Origin: Roseibacillus sp. | Lineage (GTDB): Bacteria > Verrucomicrobiota > Verrucomicrobiia > Verrucomicrobiales > Akkermansiaceae | DNA length: 48,624 nucleotides | Assembly: GCA_028821775.1 (NCBI GenBank) | Contig: JAPKFB010000034.1 | Location: 1-48,624 of the forward strand | Direction: 5' to 3' | In this document: piece after piece, positions 35,928 to 44,815 of the stretch | Layout: each line of letters begins with the position of its first letter | How positions within the stretch are numbered: the first letter of the stretch is position 1 | Program-made: the position numbers and the translations under genes | Notes under the pieces: generated by a model | Database searches by the model: none | The model's input: only the letters and a program-made list of their open reading frames with translations | What the model was told of the DNA's origin: nothing

Positions 35928-36971
35928 CTACTTGTAGGCAGCGGGCAGTTTTGGAACCACTCCGAGCTTTTCGTAATTGAATCCGCTCACGAGCGGCTTG
36001 TAGGCGCCGACGTATTCGACGCTCCGAGTGGGGGAGATCGCGCCTTCCATGCCCATCCCCCAATAGGCCGAGTTGATGATCAGCCGGCGCAGCCCCGCAC
36101 TCTCCAGATCCTTGCCGCTGCCCATGGTTGAGTGAAACACGCGGGCACTTTTGCCTTCGCGGGTCTTCCAATCCTTGAACCAGGCCACCGGGAGGGGCTC
36201 CTTCTTGGGATTCGGGGCATCATCGTGATTGCGCCCCATCAGCGGTTGGCCCCAGACCAGGGCAGTGCACCCTTCCGGTAAACTTCCGCCCTCTTTGTAG
36301 GTTCGGTAAACGTCCGAGGGGCCCCAGATGTCTTTGACGCCCGCGACGATGGGATGATCCTTGAGCTCCTTGACGATCGTGCCCCGGGTCGAGTCGGCGT
36401 GCCAGCGGCCGTGGTGGCCCCGGAACGATCCACCCAGCACATCGTTGCCGAAATTCACATTCTTGCCATCGATCCTGTAGGGGAGCGCTCCGCGGAATCC
36501 ATGGTTCGCCGTCCGCAGTGCGATCATCGGTTTGCCGGAATCGATGTAGCTCACAATGTGCTCCTGCTGCCCCTTGGGGAGGGTCAGGAGGCGCGCAAAG
36601 AAGACCACCAGATCGGCTGAGGCAAGATGCTCGAGCCCGGGAATATTGTGCTGCTTGAATTCGGCCTCTTTGCCTTTCTTGGGATAGACCGGCATGGTGG
36701 GGTCGACTTCGCCCTTCTCGTTCACTCCGAAGAGAACGGTGCAGTCAAAGCCGTGATGTCTACTCAGGATCTTTGCCATCATGGGCATCGATTGTTCACT
36801 GCGGTATTCCTGATCGGCGGAGATCAGCACGATGTGCTTGCCCTTGCCTGGGCCGTCACCTCCGGAATAAGTCAGCCAGGAGGGACTATCTGGAACGGGG
36901 TGGGCGAGGGCCTGGCCGCAGGTCAGAAGAAGGGCGATCGAACAGAAGAAGCGAAGGAGTGGCGCAGGCAT
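35928..36971 (-). CDS. secreted ThuA-domain (trehalose-utilisation-like) protein
   Basis: A 347-residue protein with a signal peptide (about 1-23). It carries the ThuA-like class-I glutamine-amidotransferase fold: KHIVLISADQEYRSEQSMPM, the strand LASADLVVFFARLLTLP, DSGKPMIALRTANHGF, the GGSFRGHHGRWHA segment, DHPIVAGVKDIWGPSDVYR, and HSTMGSGKDLESAGLRRLIIN. ThuA domains in PVC bacteria often accompany cytochrome and sugar-dehydrogenase proteins, as here. The exact reaction is not established. It is co-directional with the two upstream redox genes, 105 bp after the propeller gene. Confidence 0.9.
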   Translation of the reverse strand: MPAPLLRFFCSIALLLTCGQALAHPVPDSPSWLTYSGGDGPGKGKHIVLISADQEYRSEQSMPMMAKILSRHHGFDCTVLFGVNEKGEVDPTMPVYPKKGKEAEFKQHNIPGLEHLASADLVVFFARLLTLPKGQQEHIVSYIDSGKPMIALRTANHGFRGALPYRIDGKNVNFGNDVLGGSFRGHHGRWHADSTRGTIVKELKDHPIVAGVKDIWGPSDVYRTYKEGGSLPEGCTALVWGQPLMGRNHDDAPNPKKEPLPVAWFKDWKTREGKSARVFHSTMGSGKDLESAGLRRLIINSAYWGMGMEGAISPTRSVEYVGAYKPLVSGFNYEKLGVVPKLPAAYK

Positions 36972-37076
36972 GGTAGGTGTGATGATGGAGAAATTGTTGG
37001 GTGGGAGTGAGAGCTGCAGGGGGTGGTCTCGCCGGGTCCTTGCGAAGGCAACGATCCATTCACTCCGGCCGGTGAA

Positions 37077-38567
37077 CTAGTTCTTGGGGATTTCGTTCAC
37101 CGTATAGTAGGCCTTGGTGTGAAGGAGAGTCCCTCCTTCCATGGATTTCATGGTAGTTAGATCGAAATCGTGGATGTGGCCTTCGATGATCTTTTCCAAG
37201 TGCACATTTACCGAGAGTCCGTCAGCCGAAGGGATAGCCTTGGTCACCTTGGCGGTGGTTTGGTCCACCTCGGGACTGCCGTAGCCCGCGCTGAATTTAT
37301 GAGTGTAGGTGGTGATGTTGTAGACCTCGGTCCTCGCCGCGATCGACGGGTCGACGGGCTTGGTGAAATTGATCAGGAATCCGTCCTTGGCGATATTGAT
37401 CTCCTTGATCTCGAAAGGCATGAGGCCGGTCCAGTCGATGCGTTGGAGGGCAAAGGGTTCCGTTCCCCGCACCGGCCACTGTCTGTTGGTCGTGAACCCG
37501 CCGGCGATGAGTTGTCCCTGGGGTGAAAACTCTACGTGCATGATCCCGGACGCCAGTCCCTCCCGGAAGGGATAACAGGCGCCCTGCCAAACTCCGTTGA
37601 TCTCTTCGGTGGTGGCCCGCAGGATGATGCTCAAGGTGTAGTCGCCCAGAAAGATCTGGTTCTCGAAGGGACCAAACTTGCCGCCGGTCTGGTTGAGTCG
37701 GAAGCCGGAGATCGAGCGGCCCATTTTGATATAGGGGAAGCGCACCGCCGGAGGCACCAATTCCTTCACTCGTTTCTTTTCCACCTGGAGGCGGGAAGGG
37801 GTGTTGGGTTCCACTGCAGGAGTGTCCATGCCAGGGACGAAGGGATACCAGTTGTAGCTGGCGGGATGTCCCAGAAAACCGCCCTGCTTGAGATGCTTGA
37901 GCGAACAGCATCCGTTCCAGGGACCCTGGCTCTCGATGGAGAACATCACCCCCTCGGCATTGGGCCCCACTCCGCCCGGACTTCGCAGCCCGCTGCACAC
38001 CGGAATCATTTTTCCATCTGGAGTGACCTTCACCGCCCAACCCCGAAAGAGGTTGTGGGATTTGTAGGAACCACTCAATCCGAGCGCGACCCAGATGTTG
38101 CCCTCCGGGTCGTGCTTGGAGCCAAAGGCAAATTCGTGACCTTCCGCGTAGCCCCAGTTGTTGCTCAGGGTGTCGTAGCGGTCGGCGACGCCGTCGCCGT
38201 CGGTGTCTGAGATCCGGGTCACTTCTCCGAACTGGGTGGCGGTCATAGCACCGTTTTTCCATGCCAGACCGAAGATTTCATCCTGTCCGCTCGCGAAGAG
38301 GTGGTAATCGGGAGTGGGCGGAGAATCGAAGGCGCCCTTGACGAAATAGATGTCGCCCCGCCGGGTGCCCACTGCCAGTCGTCCGTCTGGAAGGATTTCG
38401 AAACTGCCCGTTCGCATGGGGACCTCGGGCGGAATCGGAATGTTGACGATGGGATAGTACTTTGCCTCCTCCTTGGCGCTGCCCCACATCTCTCCGAGAT
38501 CTTCGGCGGGAAGAAGAGTAGAGAGTGTAAGGGCCCAGAGGGCGTTCAGGTAACGGTTTCCTACCAT
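37077..38567 (-). CDS. sugar-dehydrogenase-like beta-propeller (DUF7133-type)
   Basis: A 496-residue exported protein with a short leader (MVGNRYLNALWALTLSTLLPAED). The propeller resembles soluble glucose/sorbosone dehydrogenase-like PVC proteins: SFEILPDGRLAVGTRRGDIYF, GLAWKNGAMTATQFGEVTR, SDTDGDGVADRYD, EGNIWVALGLSGSYK and GVGPNAEGVMFSIESQGPW, then a beta C-terminus. Its start overlaps the end of the five-heme cytochrome gene by 7 bp (38561-38567), so both are made together and the cytochrome is the likely electron acceptor. Gene order with ThuA downstream supports a shared sugar-oxidation module. Confidence 0.85.
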   Translation of the reverse strand: MVGNRYLNALWALTLSTLLPAEDLGEMWGSAKEEAKYYPIVNIPIPPEVPMRTGSFEILPDGRLAVGTRRGDIYFVKGAFDSPPTPDYHLFASGQDEIFGLAWKNGAMTATQFGEVTRISDTDGDGVADRYDTLSNNWGYAEGHEFAFGSKHDPEGNIWVALGLSGSYKSHNLFRGWAVKVTPDGKMIPVCSGLRSPGGVGPNAEGVMFSIESQGPWNGCCSLKHLKQGGFLGHPASYNWYPFVPGMDTPAVEPNTPSRLQVEKKRVKELVPPAVRFPYIKMGRSISGFRLNQTGGKFGPFENQIFLGDYTLSIILRATTEEINGVWQGACYPFREGLASGIMHVEFSPQGQLIAGGFTTNRQWPVRGTEPFALQRIDWTGLMPFEIKEINIAKDGFLINFTKPVDPSIAARTEVYNITTYTHKFSAGYGSPEVDQTTAKVTKAIPSADGLSVNVHLEKIIEGHIHDFDLTTMKSMEGGTLLHTKAYYTVNEIPKN

Positions 38568-41251
38568 CGGTATTCCAAGGTGAGAGTGGAGCGCCCTTTG
38601 GGCAGCGTGAGGGGAATCAGCACTTCCCCGGGATCGCCTTCGCGCACCACACCCTTGTGGTCGCTCGTGATGCGCAGTTGGAGTTGATCGATGACGAATT
38701 CGCGGTCCACCTGGGCGGTGATCTTCTTTCCGGAAGCGGCGCGGAAATAGAAGGGCTTCTGGGCCCCGGGTGTTTCGAAACGGAAGGTCCGCTTGAACCA
38801 CGCCTTGCCATCCTTGCCGGGCACATCCTCGAATAAATCCTCCACCGTCACCTCACCGTAGTGGTAGAGGAAGGTCGGCCGGCGCAGGGCATCCAGATGA
38901 TAGCCGCGAAACTGGTAGCCGTGATCGTGGGGGAAGGTGTAGTTGGATTTTCCTTTATAGGGCCAGTTGTCGTCCATCGACTTCAGGCGGTGAAATGGGA
39001 TGCCGGGGGGGAAAGAGATCCGCTCCCCGCCGCGCGCCCGAAAGGATCCGTGATTGACGCTCGCGAAATCTCCTTTCCAGAGCTGGCGGAGGGCCATTTC
39101 TTCGGAATCAAACGCCAGGTTGATCCCTTCCGGGTAACCCACTCCGATTCCGCGGTAGCCGGCGGTGCCGCGCCCGCGGGCAATCTCCGCCACGTCGGTG
39201 ACTCGAATTTCAGCCGACTGACGGGACAAGCCTTTCGGTTTCTTGGCTCGCGGGCCGTCCAGGAGGTAGGTCCAGAGCGCTTCGATCTGTTGGGCGGTGT
39301 CCCCCTTGAGAAGGTTGGGACGGATGGACTGACCGCCTGGCCAGTAGGAGGGCATGATCACGGTCGAGTGGAAACGAGCCGGATTCCGCATGTAGAGATG
39401 GAACCAATTCTTCTGAAGGCGGTCGGTCACGTGCACGATGTCGAGCGCACCCGCTCCGCCTGCTTTTTGTCCATTGAAGTCGTGGCAGGCGATGCAGCTG
39501 AATCCAGTGGTGCCCATCATTTCGTATCCGGCACTCTTGGATTCCTTGATGTTCGCGATTTTGGGGATGGTGACCGCTTCCAGTTTGTCGACTTTGGCGA
39601 AGAGGTTGACCAGGTGCCCGACGTTTGCTTCGCCGAACTGAGGCATGCTCGCATCAAGGTATTCGCGTTGTCGTTTCCCACGCAGCAGGACTTCGGCGAT
39701 CCACTCCGGTTTCAGTTTTGCCCCCACGTGGGAGAGGGGTGGGGGAAGGCGGCCCTGGTTTCCCAACGCTTCGCGGGTGCCGGAGAAGTTTGCGTTGCGT
39801 TCCGGAGCAATCCCTCCCAGGCCGGAGCGATCGTGACAAGCGATGCAATTGAAGGTGACCAGGGCCTTCTCGAGTTGTTGTCTCTCGTTGAGGCGCTCCT
39901 GTTCCACTCCGGGCAGGGCCTTCGCGATCAACTGGCGTTGTTTCCCGTTCAGGTTGAAGCGGGGCCACTTCCCGGGCGCTTCGCTCAAGCACCCCTTGCC
40001 GGGATCCAGGGTGGCAAAAGCAGGTCCCGATTTGGAAGGAATCCTGAGATCATCATGGCACTTCGCGCAGCCGAGGATTCCGAAGTGTTTTCGGCCGCGG
40101 GCTGCAAGGGCGGGATCCACCACCAGCGGTTCGAAAGCCGGAATGGGGTGCTCCGATACCGAGAGCATCGAGGAGGGAATCGCTTGGCGCTTGAACTGCG
40201 GACCTTCCAATTCGAATGAAAACTTTGGATCTCGCCCGGTGTGAAAGTAAGTCAGCTCGATCTTCCGCCAACCCGCTGGCAATTCCGTTGAGGCCTGCAT
40301 CCTTTTCGGTCCACGTCGGTTGCTGGGATTCTCGAGCACGAGTTGCTTTCCGTTCACGTGCAAAGAGCCCCCGTTCATCTGAAGATAAAATGTGTAGCTC
40401 CCCTGCTGAGGAATCTTGAGCCACCCTTGGTACTCGACTGCGGTCTGGTGGTGAACTCTTCCTAGGCTTGCGAGGGCGAAGTCTCTCACTTGCCCCGCTC
40501 GTTCGGCCTCTACCTTGGCACTCTCCAGGCCTTCCCAGACCTGGCCCCGATACATCTTGTAGGCGAGAGGGCCGGGGACGCGGGTATCGCGCAGCAGGTA
40601 GTGGGCGATGCGTTCCGCGTCGTTCCCCTGCAGTCGCAAGTCGGGCATCCGTCCGGAGGGACGACTGGAGTGCGGATGCCGCAGGAAGTCGACCAGGCTC
40701 TTCACGCTGTACTTCTTTTCCAAGGCTCCGAGGGGGACGGAGGACTCTTGGAGCAACTCGGTGCCCGCTTCATTGCGAGGGGAATGGCAGGCCACACATC
40801 CCCGCGAGCGGAAGAGGTGTTCCCCGTGCTCCGCAGCCACCGCATCAGGCGGTTGCAAGGAAAAGTCGTTCTTCTTCAGTGACAACAAAAAGTGAGTGAG
40901 GGATTTGGCAACCTGTTTTCTCTCCTCCTTGTCCAGTTGGATCAGGACGTCCGGCATGGTGGTCCCGGGCTTGGTCTCATGCGGGTCACTGATGAAGGCT
41001 TCGAGGTATGTCGGGTTTACCCGGGAGCCCACTGCGGAGAGGCGTGGCGCCTTCTTTGAGCGGGCGGCAAAGGGCTCAGCGCTCTGGTGACAGGCTACGC
41101 AATTCAGTTCCTCGATCAGGACCAGGCCCTTGAGCTTCGGATCGAGTTCGCTGGAGACCAGACCGGGAATGATTGGCTGTGCGAGTGCGACCGGGACCAC
41201 ACTGAAATACAGCATGGTTCGGAGGGTGATGAGGCGGACGATTTTCGTCAC
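38561..41251 (-). CDS. five-heme c-type cytochrome with PA14 domain
   Basis: An 896-residue exported protein (leader about 1-24) with five CxxCH heme sites: residues 51-55 (CVACH), 152-156 (CVACH), 395-399 (CAKCH), 469-473 (CIACH) and 586-590 (CIACH). Between the second and third lies a PA14-like carbohydrate-binding domain (about 230-360: AVEYQGWLKIPQQGSYTFYL, GGSLHVNGKQLVLENP, KIELTYFHTG). The C-terminal 200 residues form a beta-rich region (HDHGYQFRGYHLDALRRP, EVTVEDLFED). This architecture fits a periplasmic electron-transfer protein that also binds glycans. It is the first gene of the unit with the dehydrogenase-like propeller. Confidence 0.9.
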   Translation of the reverse strand: MTKIVRLITLRTMLYFSVVPVALAQPIIPGLVSSELDPKLKGLVLIEELNCVACHQSAEPFAARSKKAPRLSAVGSRVNPTYLEAFISDPHETKPGTTMPDVLIQLDKEERKQVAKSLTHFLLSLKKNDFSLQPPDAVAAEHGEHLFRSRGCVACHSPRNEAGTELLQESSVPLGALEKKYSVKSLVDFLRHPHSSRPSGRMPDLRLQGNDAERIAHYLLRDTRVPGPLAYKMYRGQVWEGLESAKVEAERAGQVRDFALASLGRVHHQTAVEYQGWLKIPQQGSYTFYLQMNGGSLHVNGKQLVLENPSNRRGPKRMQASTELPAGWRKIELTYFHTGRDPKFSFELEGPQFKRQAIPSSMLSVSEHPIPAFEPLVVDPALAARGRKHFGILGCAKCHDDLRIPSKSGPAFATLDPGKGCLSEAPGKWPRFNLNGKQRQLIAKALPGVEQERLNERQQLEKALVTFNCIACHDRSGLGGIAPERNANFSGTREALGNQGRLPPPLSHVGAKLKPEWIAEVLLRGKRQREYLDASMPQFGEANVGHLVNLFAKVDKLEAVTIPKIANIKESKSAGYEMMGTTGFSCIACHDFNGQKAGGAGALDIVHVTDRLQKNWFHLYMRNPARFHSTVIMPSYWPGGQSIRPNLLKGDTAQQIEALWTYLLDGPRAKKPKGLSRQSAEIRVTDVAEIARGRGTAGYRGIGVGYPEGINLAFDSEEMALRQLWKGDFASVNHGSFRARGGERISFPPGIPFHRLKSMDDNWPYKGKSNYTFPHDHGYQFRGYHLDALRRPTFLYHYGEVTVEDLFEDVPGKDGKAWFKRTFRFETPGAQKPFYFRAASGKKITAQVDREFVIDQLQLRITSDHKGVVREGDPGEVLIPLTLPKGRSTLTLEYRW

Positions 41252-41448
41252 GGGCGGACCCTACTCTGTCCGTGAAGTTTGCCGATCCTTTTCTTCCTTC
41301 GGGGGCCCTCAAGAAGGAACGTGATTTTCATCCCGCCGGGCTGTCATGGTAGCTCACAGGCCATCTCTAATCCGATGATGTTCTCTGACGGATTGCTGTT
41401 TTCAGATGTTGCGGTTAATTGTTCGCTGCCTAGACTATCGATCCGCAT

Positions 41449-41670
41449 GTGCTGGCAATCCTTGGAAATTCGATCGGTCCTGCTGGCGGTTTTGTTACCA
41501 TTGCCACCCTGTCCTCGTTCTCGAGTGGTTTAGGTAGCTACGAGGTGGCGATGGGCCCGAACGATGACATCTTCCTGGTGGGCGAACCCAGCGATTTCTT
41601 CGTGTCGCACTCGACCCCCGAGCCCGGGCAGGCCCTTGTCCCCGGCGTTTTGCTGAAGCATCGGCGCTGA
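41449..41670 (+). pseudogene. PEP-CTERM protein C-terminal fragment
   Basis: A 73-codon frame ending YEVAMGPNDDIFLVGEP then STPEPGQALVPG and LLKHRR. The PEP(G) motif and the basic end RR are the PEP-CTERM sorting signal, but the membrane helix between them is shortened to about 8 residues, and the large extracellular part is gone. An in-frame TAG lies just upstream. It is a decayed end of an exosortase-sorted surface protein, which implies the genome has or had an exosortase system. Confidence 0.55.
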
Positions 41671-41695
41671 GCCTGTTAGGGAATGGTGGCGCGTC

Positions 41696-42664
41696 TTACC
41701 GGCCAAGCCACATCAGCATCGTCCTGGTCACGAGATCGGCGGCGTCTTGTTGGACGAAATGCCCTGCATTGGGAATCGTCACCAGGGTGAGGTCGCTTTC
41801 CAACCAAGTCCAGGAGTCATTCAAGGCTGGTGCCAGGAGGGCCTTGTCATCCAGTCCGTGAATCATGAGTACGGGGCATTTCACTTTGACCACCGGGCCT
41901 GCCGGTTCTTCATAAGGTGCCCGAGGATAGTTCTTCTTGTAGTAGCTGAGCATGGCCTCGAAATTGGAGCGCTTGAAGGCTTCGACATAGCGTGCGCGGG
42001 CCTTGGGATCCTTGACCCAGCCCGCGAGGCCCTTGGCGGTGAGAAAGAGGTGCGCTCCACTCTTCTGAAATCCTCGAGCGTAGGCACTGTTCTTCTTCTG
42101 CTCCGGATTGGTGGCCAATTCACGCGCCAGCCCTCGCGGGTGCGGTAGATTCAGAATCATGAGCTTCTCGGTGAGGTCCGGGTTCATCATGGCGAAGCTC
42201 CAAGCCACTGCTCCACCCCAGTCGTGCCCGCAGATGATCGCTTGTTTGGCTCCCACCGCCTCGACCACCGCGGCCACATCTTCCACCAGGATCTTCATCG
42301 CGTACTGATCGACGCCCTTGGGTTGGTCGCTCTTGTTGTAGCCGCGTTGATCAATGGCCACCACTTGGTAGCCGGCCTGGCTCAGCGGTTCCATTTGTTC
42401 GCGCCAAGTGTACCAGAAATCGGGGAAGCCATGGATCATCACGATGGGGGTTCCCTTCCCGATCGTCACATAGTGAATTTTGACCCCGTCATTCTCGGCA
42501 AACCCGTGGGTGACTCGGTCGAAAATGTTCTTTGCGACCGCCTCAGCGACTTGCACCGCATCCTGTCCCTTGCCCGCGGTCTGGGCGTCGATTGATGAGA
42601 GAGAGGAGAGGGAAAGAGCCGCCCAGAACGAGAAGGAGAGGAAGAAGGGATGAGATCGGATCAT
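41696..42664 (-). CDS. exported alpha/beta-hydrolase (epoxide-hydrolase-like)
   Basis: A 322-residue protein with a signal peptide (about 1-27). Motifs of the epoxide hydrolase/haloalkane dehalogenase group: HGFPD oxyanion loop (78-82), GHDWGG with nucleophile Asp148, HGLDDKALL with the acid Asp272/273, and [12 protein letters not shown] with His302. Tyrosines at 241-242 (SYYKKNYP) could serve as the epoxide-ring proton donors. Asp instead of Ser in the nucleophile elbow favours epoxide hydrolase over esterase. An export signal is uncommon for this group but occurs in PVC bacteria. ATG 42664 opens the leader. Confidence 0.88.
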   Translation of the reverse strand: MIRSHPFFLSFSFWAALSLSSLSSIDAQTAGKGQDAVQVAEAVAKNIFDRVTHGFAENDGVKIHYVTIGKGTPIVMIHGFPDFWYTWREQMEPLSQAGYQVVAIDQRGYNKSDQPKGVDQYAMKILVEDVAAVVEAVGAKQAIICGHDWGGAVAWSFAMMNPDLTEKLMILNLPHPRGLARELATNPEQKKNSAYARGFQKSGAHLFLTAKGLAGWVKDPKARARYVEAFKRSNFEAMLSYYKKNYPRAPYEEPAGPVVKVKCPVLMIHGLDDKALLAPALNDSWTWLESDLTLVTIPNAGHFVQQDAADLVTRTMLMWLGR

Positions 42665-42899
42665 GGTGTATTTAGCGAGACTATGATGCTTGGCGTCCAA
42701 GGCAAGGAGAGCGAGGCGCAAACTGACTGGCCCCTGGGAAGGGGATATTAGCTCCACCCTACCCTCCTTCGAGGCCATGCAGTGGACGCGCAGCGTGTCG
42801 CCATTTTGGCCTGTAACGGAGCCCATTTTTCTATGAGGAGAAGGAGCCCAACTCCTTGCTGTCCCTGCGAAAAATCCCAAACGTCATCGGCAGGGCACC

Positions 42900-43116
42900 T
42901 CAACAGGACTGCCTGCCAAGGCTACGTGCCGACATCATGTGTGAACCTGGGACTTTGTGTATGACACGACTCTTCGCGGAGGAAAGCATGCGGATGCTCA
43001 ATGTGATGGACGAGGATACCCGCGAATGCCTGTGCATCAATGTAGAGCGGCGCATCAATGCTCGTAAAGTTCGGTAGATCATGGCTGAACTGATACAAGA
43101 GCATGGGGCTCCAGAG
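42900..43116 (+). mobile_element. IS3-family transposase orfB remnant (degenerate)
   Basis: Two overlapping frames preserve IS3 OrfB (DDE integrase) blocks. One frame reads RHHV-stop-TWDFVYDTTL, where the stop (TGA 42942-42944) replaces the Trp expected in 'HVWTWDFvyD'. The next frame reads ESMRMLNVMDEDTRECL and CINVERRINARKVR, then an in-frame TAG (43075-43077), then IMAELIQEHGAPEH, matching 'R-x-L-x-v-D-x-x-T-R-E-C-L' and 'eHGaPEhIRSDNG' of IS3 transposases. A frameshift and two nonsense codons show advanced decay. The orfA stub at 2-70 could be from a related element. No inverted repeats were found. Confidence 0.75.
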
Positions 43117-43300
43117 CATAGTCGCCACCTTGGAGCAATCAGGCGGTAAGATCTTTGGGGCCGAGGGCGCGGGCGAGTTGTTTGCCATGAAGCCCACCAC
43201 TCTGGCGTCGCGGATCAAGAAACTGGGAATCGACAAATCGGTAATCTGGGGAGAGGGGGAGAGGGGGGAGCGGCATTGCTTTTGTGTCAACCGACCGTAG
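43106..43300 (+). pseudogene. Fis-type HTH C-terminal fragment of a sigma-54-dependent regulator
   Basis: The frame reads QSIVATLEQSGGKIFG, AEGAGELFAMKPTTLASR and IKKLGID. This is the C-terminal Fis-type helix-turn-helix of sigma-54 enhancer-binding proteins ('hI..vLe.tgw.i.G..GAAelLgmkptTLasRmkkLGI'). The receiver/GAF and AAA+ domains are missing and the frame opens only at TGA 43091-43093, so it is a 5'-truncated remnant. It joins directly to the IS3 orfB remnant near 43112-43118. Confidence 0.7.
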
Positions 43301-43308
43301 GCTGCGCC

Positions 43309-44211
43309 ATGCCGTCTCAAATCGACCCGGAAACGGGTGCCATTCCGCCCTTGATCCTGCGCCAGGAGCCGCCTCAGCCGTCCACGGGGAAGAATTTGAA
43401 GAAGGCGCTCGGCCCGCTCGTTGTGGTCGCGGTCTTGATTTTGAAATTTGGAGCGAAGTTCAAGTTTCTCGTTCTGCCGATCGTGAAGTTTCTCCCGATT
43501 CTCCTCAAGACGGGAGGAACCATGCTCTTGACGATTTGGGCCTACTCCATGTTCTGGGGGTGGCAATTCGCAGTGGGTTTCGTGTTGCTCATCCTGATTC
43601 ACGAGTGCGGGCACTTGCTGGCGGCCAAGAGTTGGAAGCTCAAGGTAGGAGCCCCCGTGTTCATTCCCTTCATGGGGGCGCTCATTGCGCTGAAGGAGGC
43701 CCCCCGCAACGCGTGGATTGAGTTCTGGGTTGCCGCCGGCGGGCCAATTCTTGGAAGCCTGGGGGCCTTGGCCTGCCACGGAATTTACCTTGCGACCGGG
43801 AATCCGTTTTTCGCAGCCCTCGCCTACGTGGGCTACTTTTTGAATCTATTCAATCTCATGCCAGTCGGATTCCTGGATGGGGGGCGCATGGTCACCGCGC
43901 TTTCTCCATGGCTCTGGATTGTTGGGTTTGTCATCGCCGGGACATGGGCGGTCCACCGGCCTTCTTTCATTATCTTTCTCATCCTCATTACGGCCTTGCC
44001 GAGGTTGTTCACGCTCTTCCGTCATCGGACGGACGAGGAGCAGCGGTTTTTCGAAGTCACTCCCGGACAACGTGGGGTCGCGGCCCTCATCTACTTTGGA
44101 CTCATCGTCGCGTTGGGAGCGGGGATGCATTCTGCGCGTCTCGACCCGCCCACCCCGGACGAGAGCGAGATTGGAATCATGAGCGATCAAAATTCGGGAT
44201 CGCGGGTTTAG
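43309..44211 (+). CDS. M50 site-2-type membrane metalloprotease
   Basis: A 300-residue integral membrane protein. The HECGHLLAAK motif (zinc ligands H98 and H102, catalytic E99) and the second motif NLFNLMPVGFLDGGRM (N182, D190) are those of M50 site-2 proteases. About six membrane segments surround them, with a Pro-rich soluble N-terminus (PETGAIPPLILRQEPPQPS) and a short C-terminal tail. Such proteases cut within the membrane and release regulators such as anti-sigma factors; the target here is unknown. ATG 43309 is chosen because the first residues match soluble tails of the family; the frame is open upstream. Confidence 0.9.
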   Translation: MPSQIDPETGAIPPLILRQEPPQPSTGKNLKKALGPLVVVAVLILKFGAKFKFLVLPIVKFLPILLKTGGTMLLTIWAYSMFWGWQFAVGFVLLILIHECGHLLAAKSWKLKVGAPVFIPFMGALIALKEAPRNAWIEFWVAAGGPILGSLGALACHGIYLATGNPFFAALAYVGYFLNLFNLMPVGFLDGGRMVTALSPWLWIVGFVIAGTWAVHRPSFIIFLILITALPRLFTLFRHRTDEEQRFFEVTPGQRGVAALIYFGLIVALGAGMHSARLDPPTPDESEIGIMSDQNSGSRV

Positions 44212-44428
44212 TTGGCATCGCTTTGCTCACCAGTCCGTCCGGATGGAGGCTCGAGGCCAAGCCTTCACTCGACCCGGCCGGGTTGGAGGCGGGGATCATC
44301 GAGATTGAGCCGATAGAGAATCATGGGTTTCCCTCCACGCTGGACGCAATGGCCAGAGGTTGTAACTCCGAGCTGGCGGACACTTTTTGGTGTATCAACG
44401 CCATGTGGCCTGTTAGCCCTGCGGGACC

Positions 44429-44815
44429 ATGAATCCCAATCTCATTGTAATGCTGGGCGGCTGTGTCCTCCTGACGATCGGCTGCGCGGGGCCTCCCAGC
44501 GAGGTCGTGCCCGAGCCTGAGTTGCCAGAAATTCCGGGGTCCGCCGGGGGGGTGCTGCGGGAGAAACCGGGCTTTGCCAAAGTCTTCCAACTTTCTGAAA
44601 ATGTCAAAGTCGGCATGTCGCAGAATGAGATCGAGGCCATGTTCGGCCTGCCCGACAAGGCTGGCTACAAGGCTTACGGACGGTCCACCGAAACGGCTTG
44701 GCGAGCACTCGTCTGGGAGTGGGTCTTCGATGATGTGCAGCCGGCACGCGTGCTCTCCGTCGTCTTTCAGGACGACCGCGGCGTATGGCGCGTCAATCAC
44801 GGCGACTGGCCTTGA
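44429..44815 (+). CDS. small lipoprotein with BamE/SmpA-like fold
   Basis: A 128-residue protein. A lipoprotein signal ends in LTIGCAG (Cys at about 19). The mature part has a Pro-rich linker and then a BamE/SmpA-like unit: VKVGMSQNEIEAMFGLPDKAG (the 'vkvGMtkeeVeallGkPd' motif) and two strands, WRALVWEWVFDD and VLSVVFQDDRGVW. It may assist outer-membrane protein assembly or act as a small scaffold; that is family-level inference. The last bases overlap the end of the convergent caspase-like gene by 19 bp. Confidence 0.8.
   Translation: MNPNLIVMLGGCVLLTIGCAGPPSEVVPEPELPEIPGSAGGVLREKPGFAKVFQLSENVKVGMSQNEIEAMFGLPDKAGYKAYGRSTETAWRALVWEWVFDDVQPARVLSVVFQDDRGVWRVNHGDWP

Noticed and set aside
44190..44432. 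Frame with a leader-like segment (FGIAGLVGIALLTSPSGW) between the M50 protease and the BamE-like gene
   Set aside because: Looks partly coding but has no usable start codon and overlaps the end of the M50 gene; may be a remnant, not enough to call.
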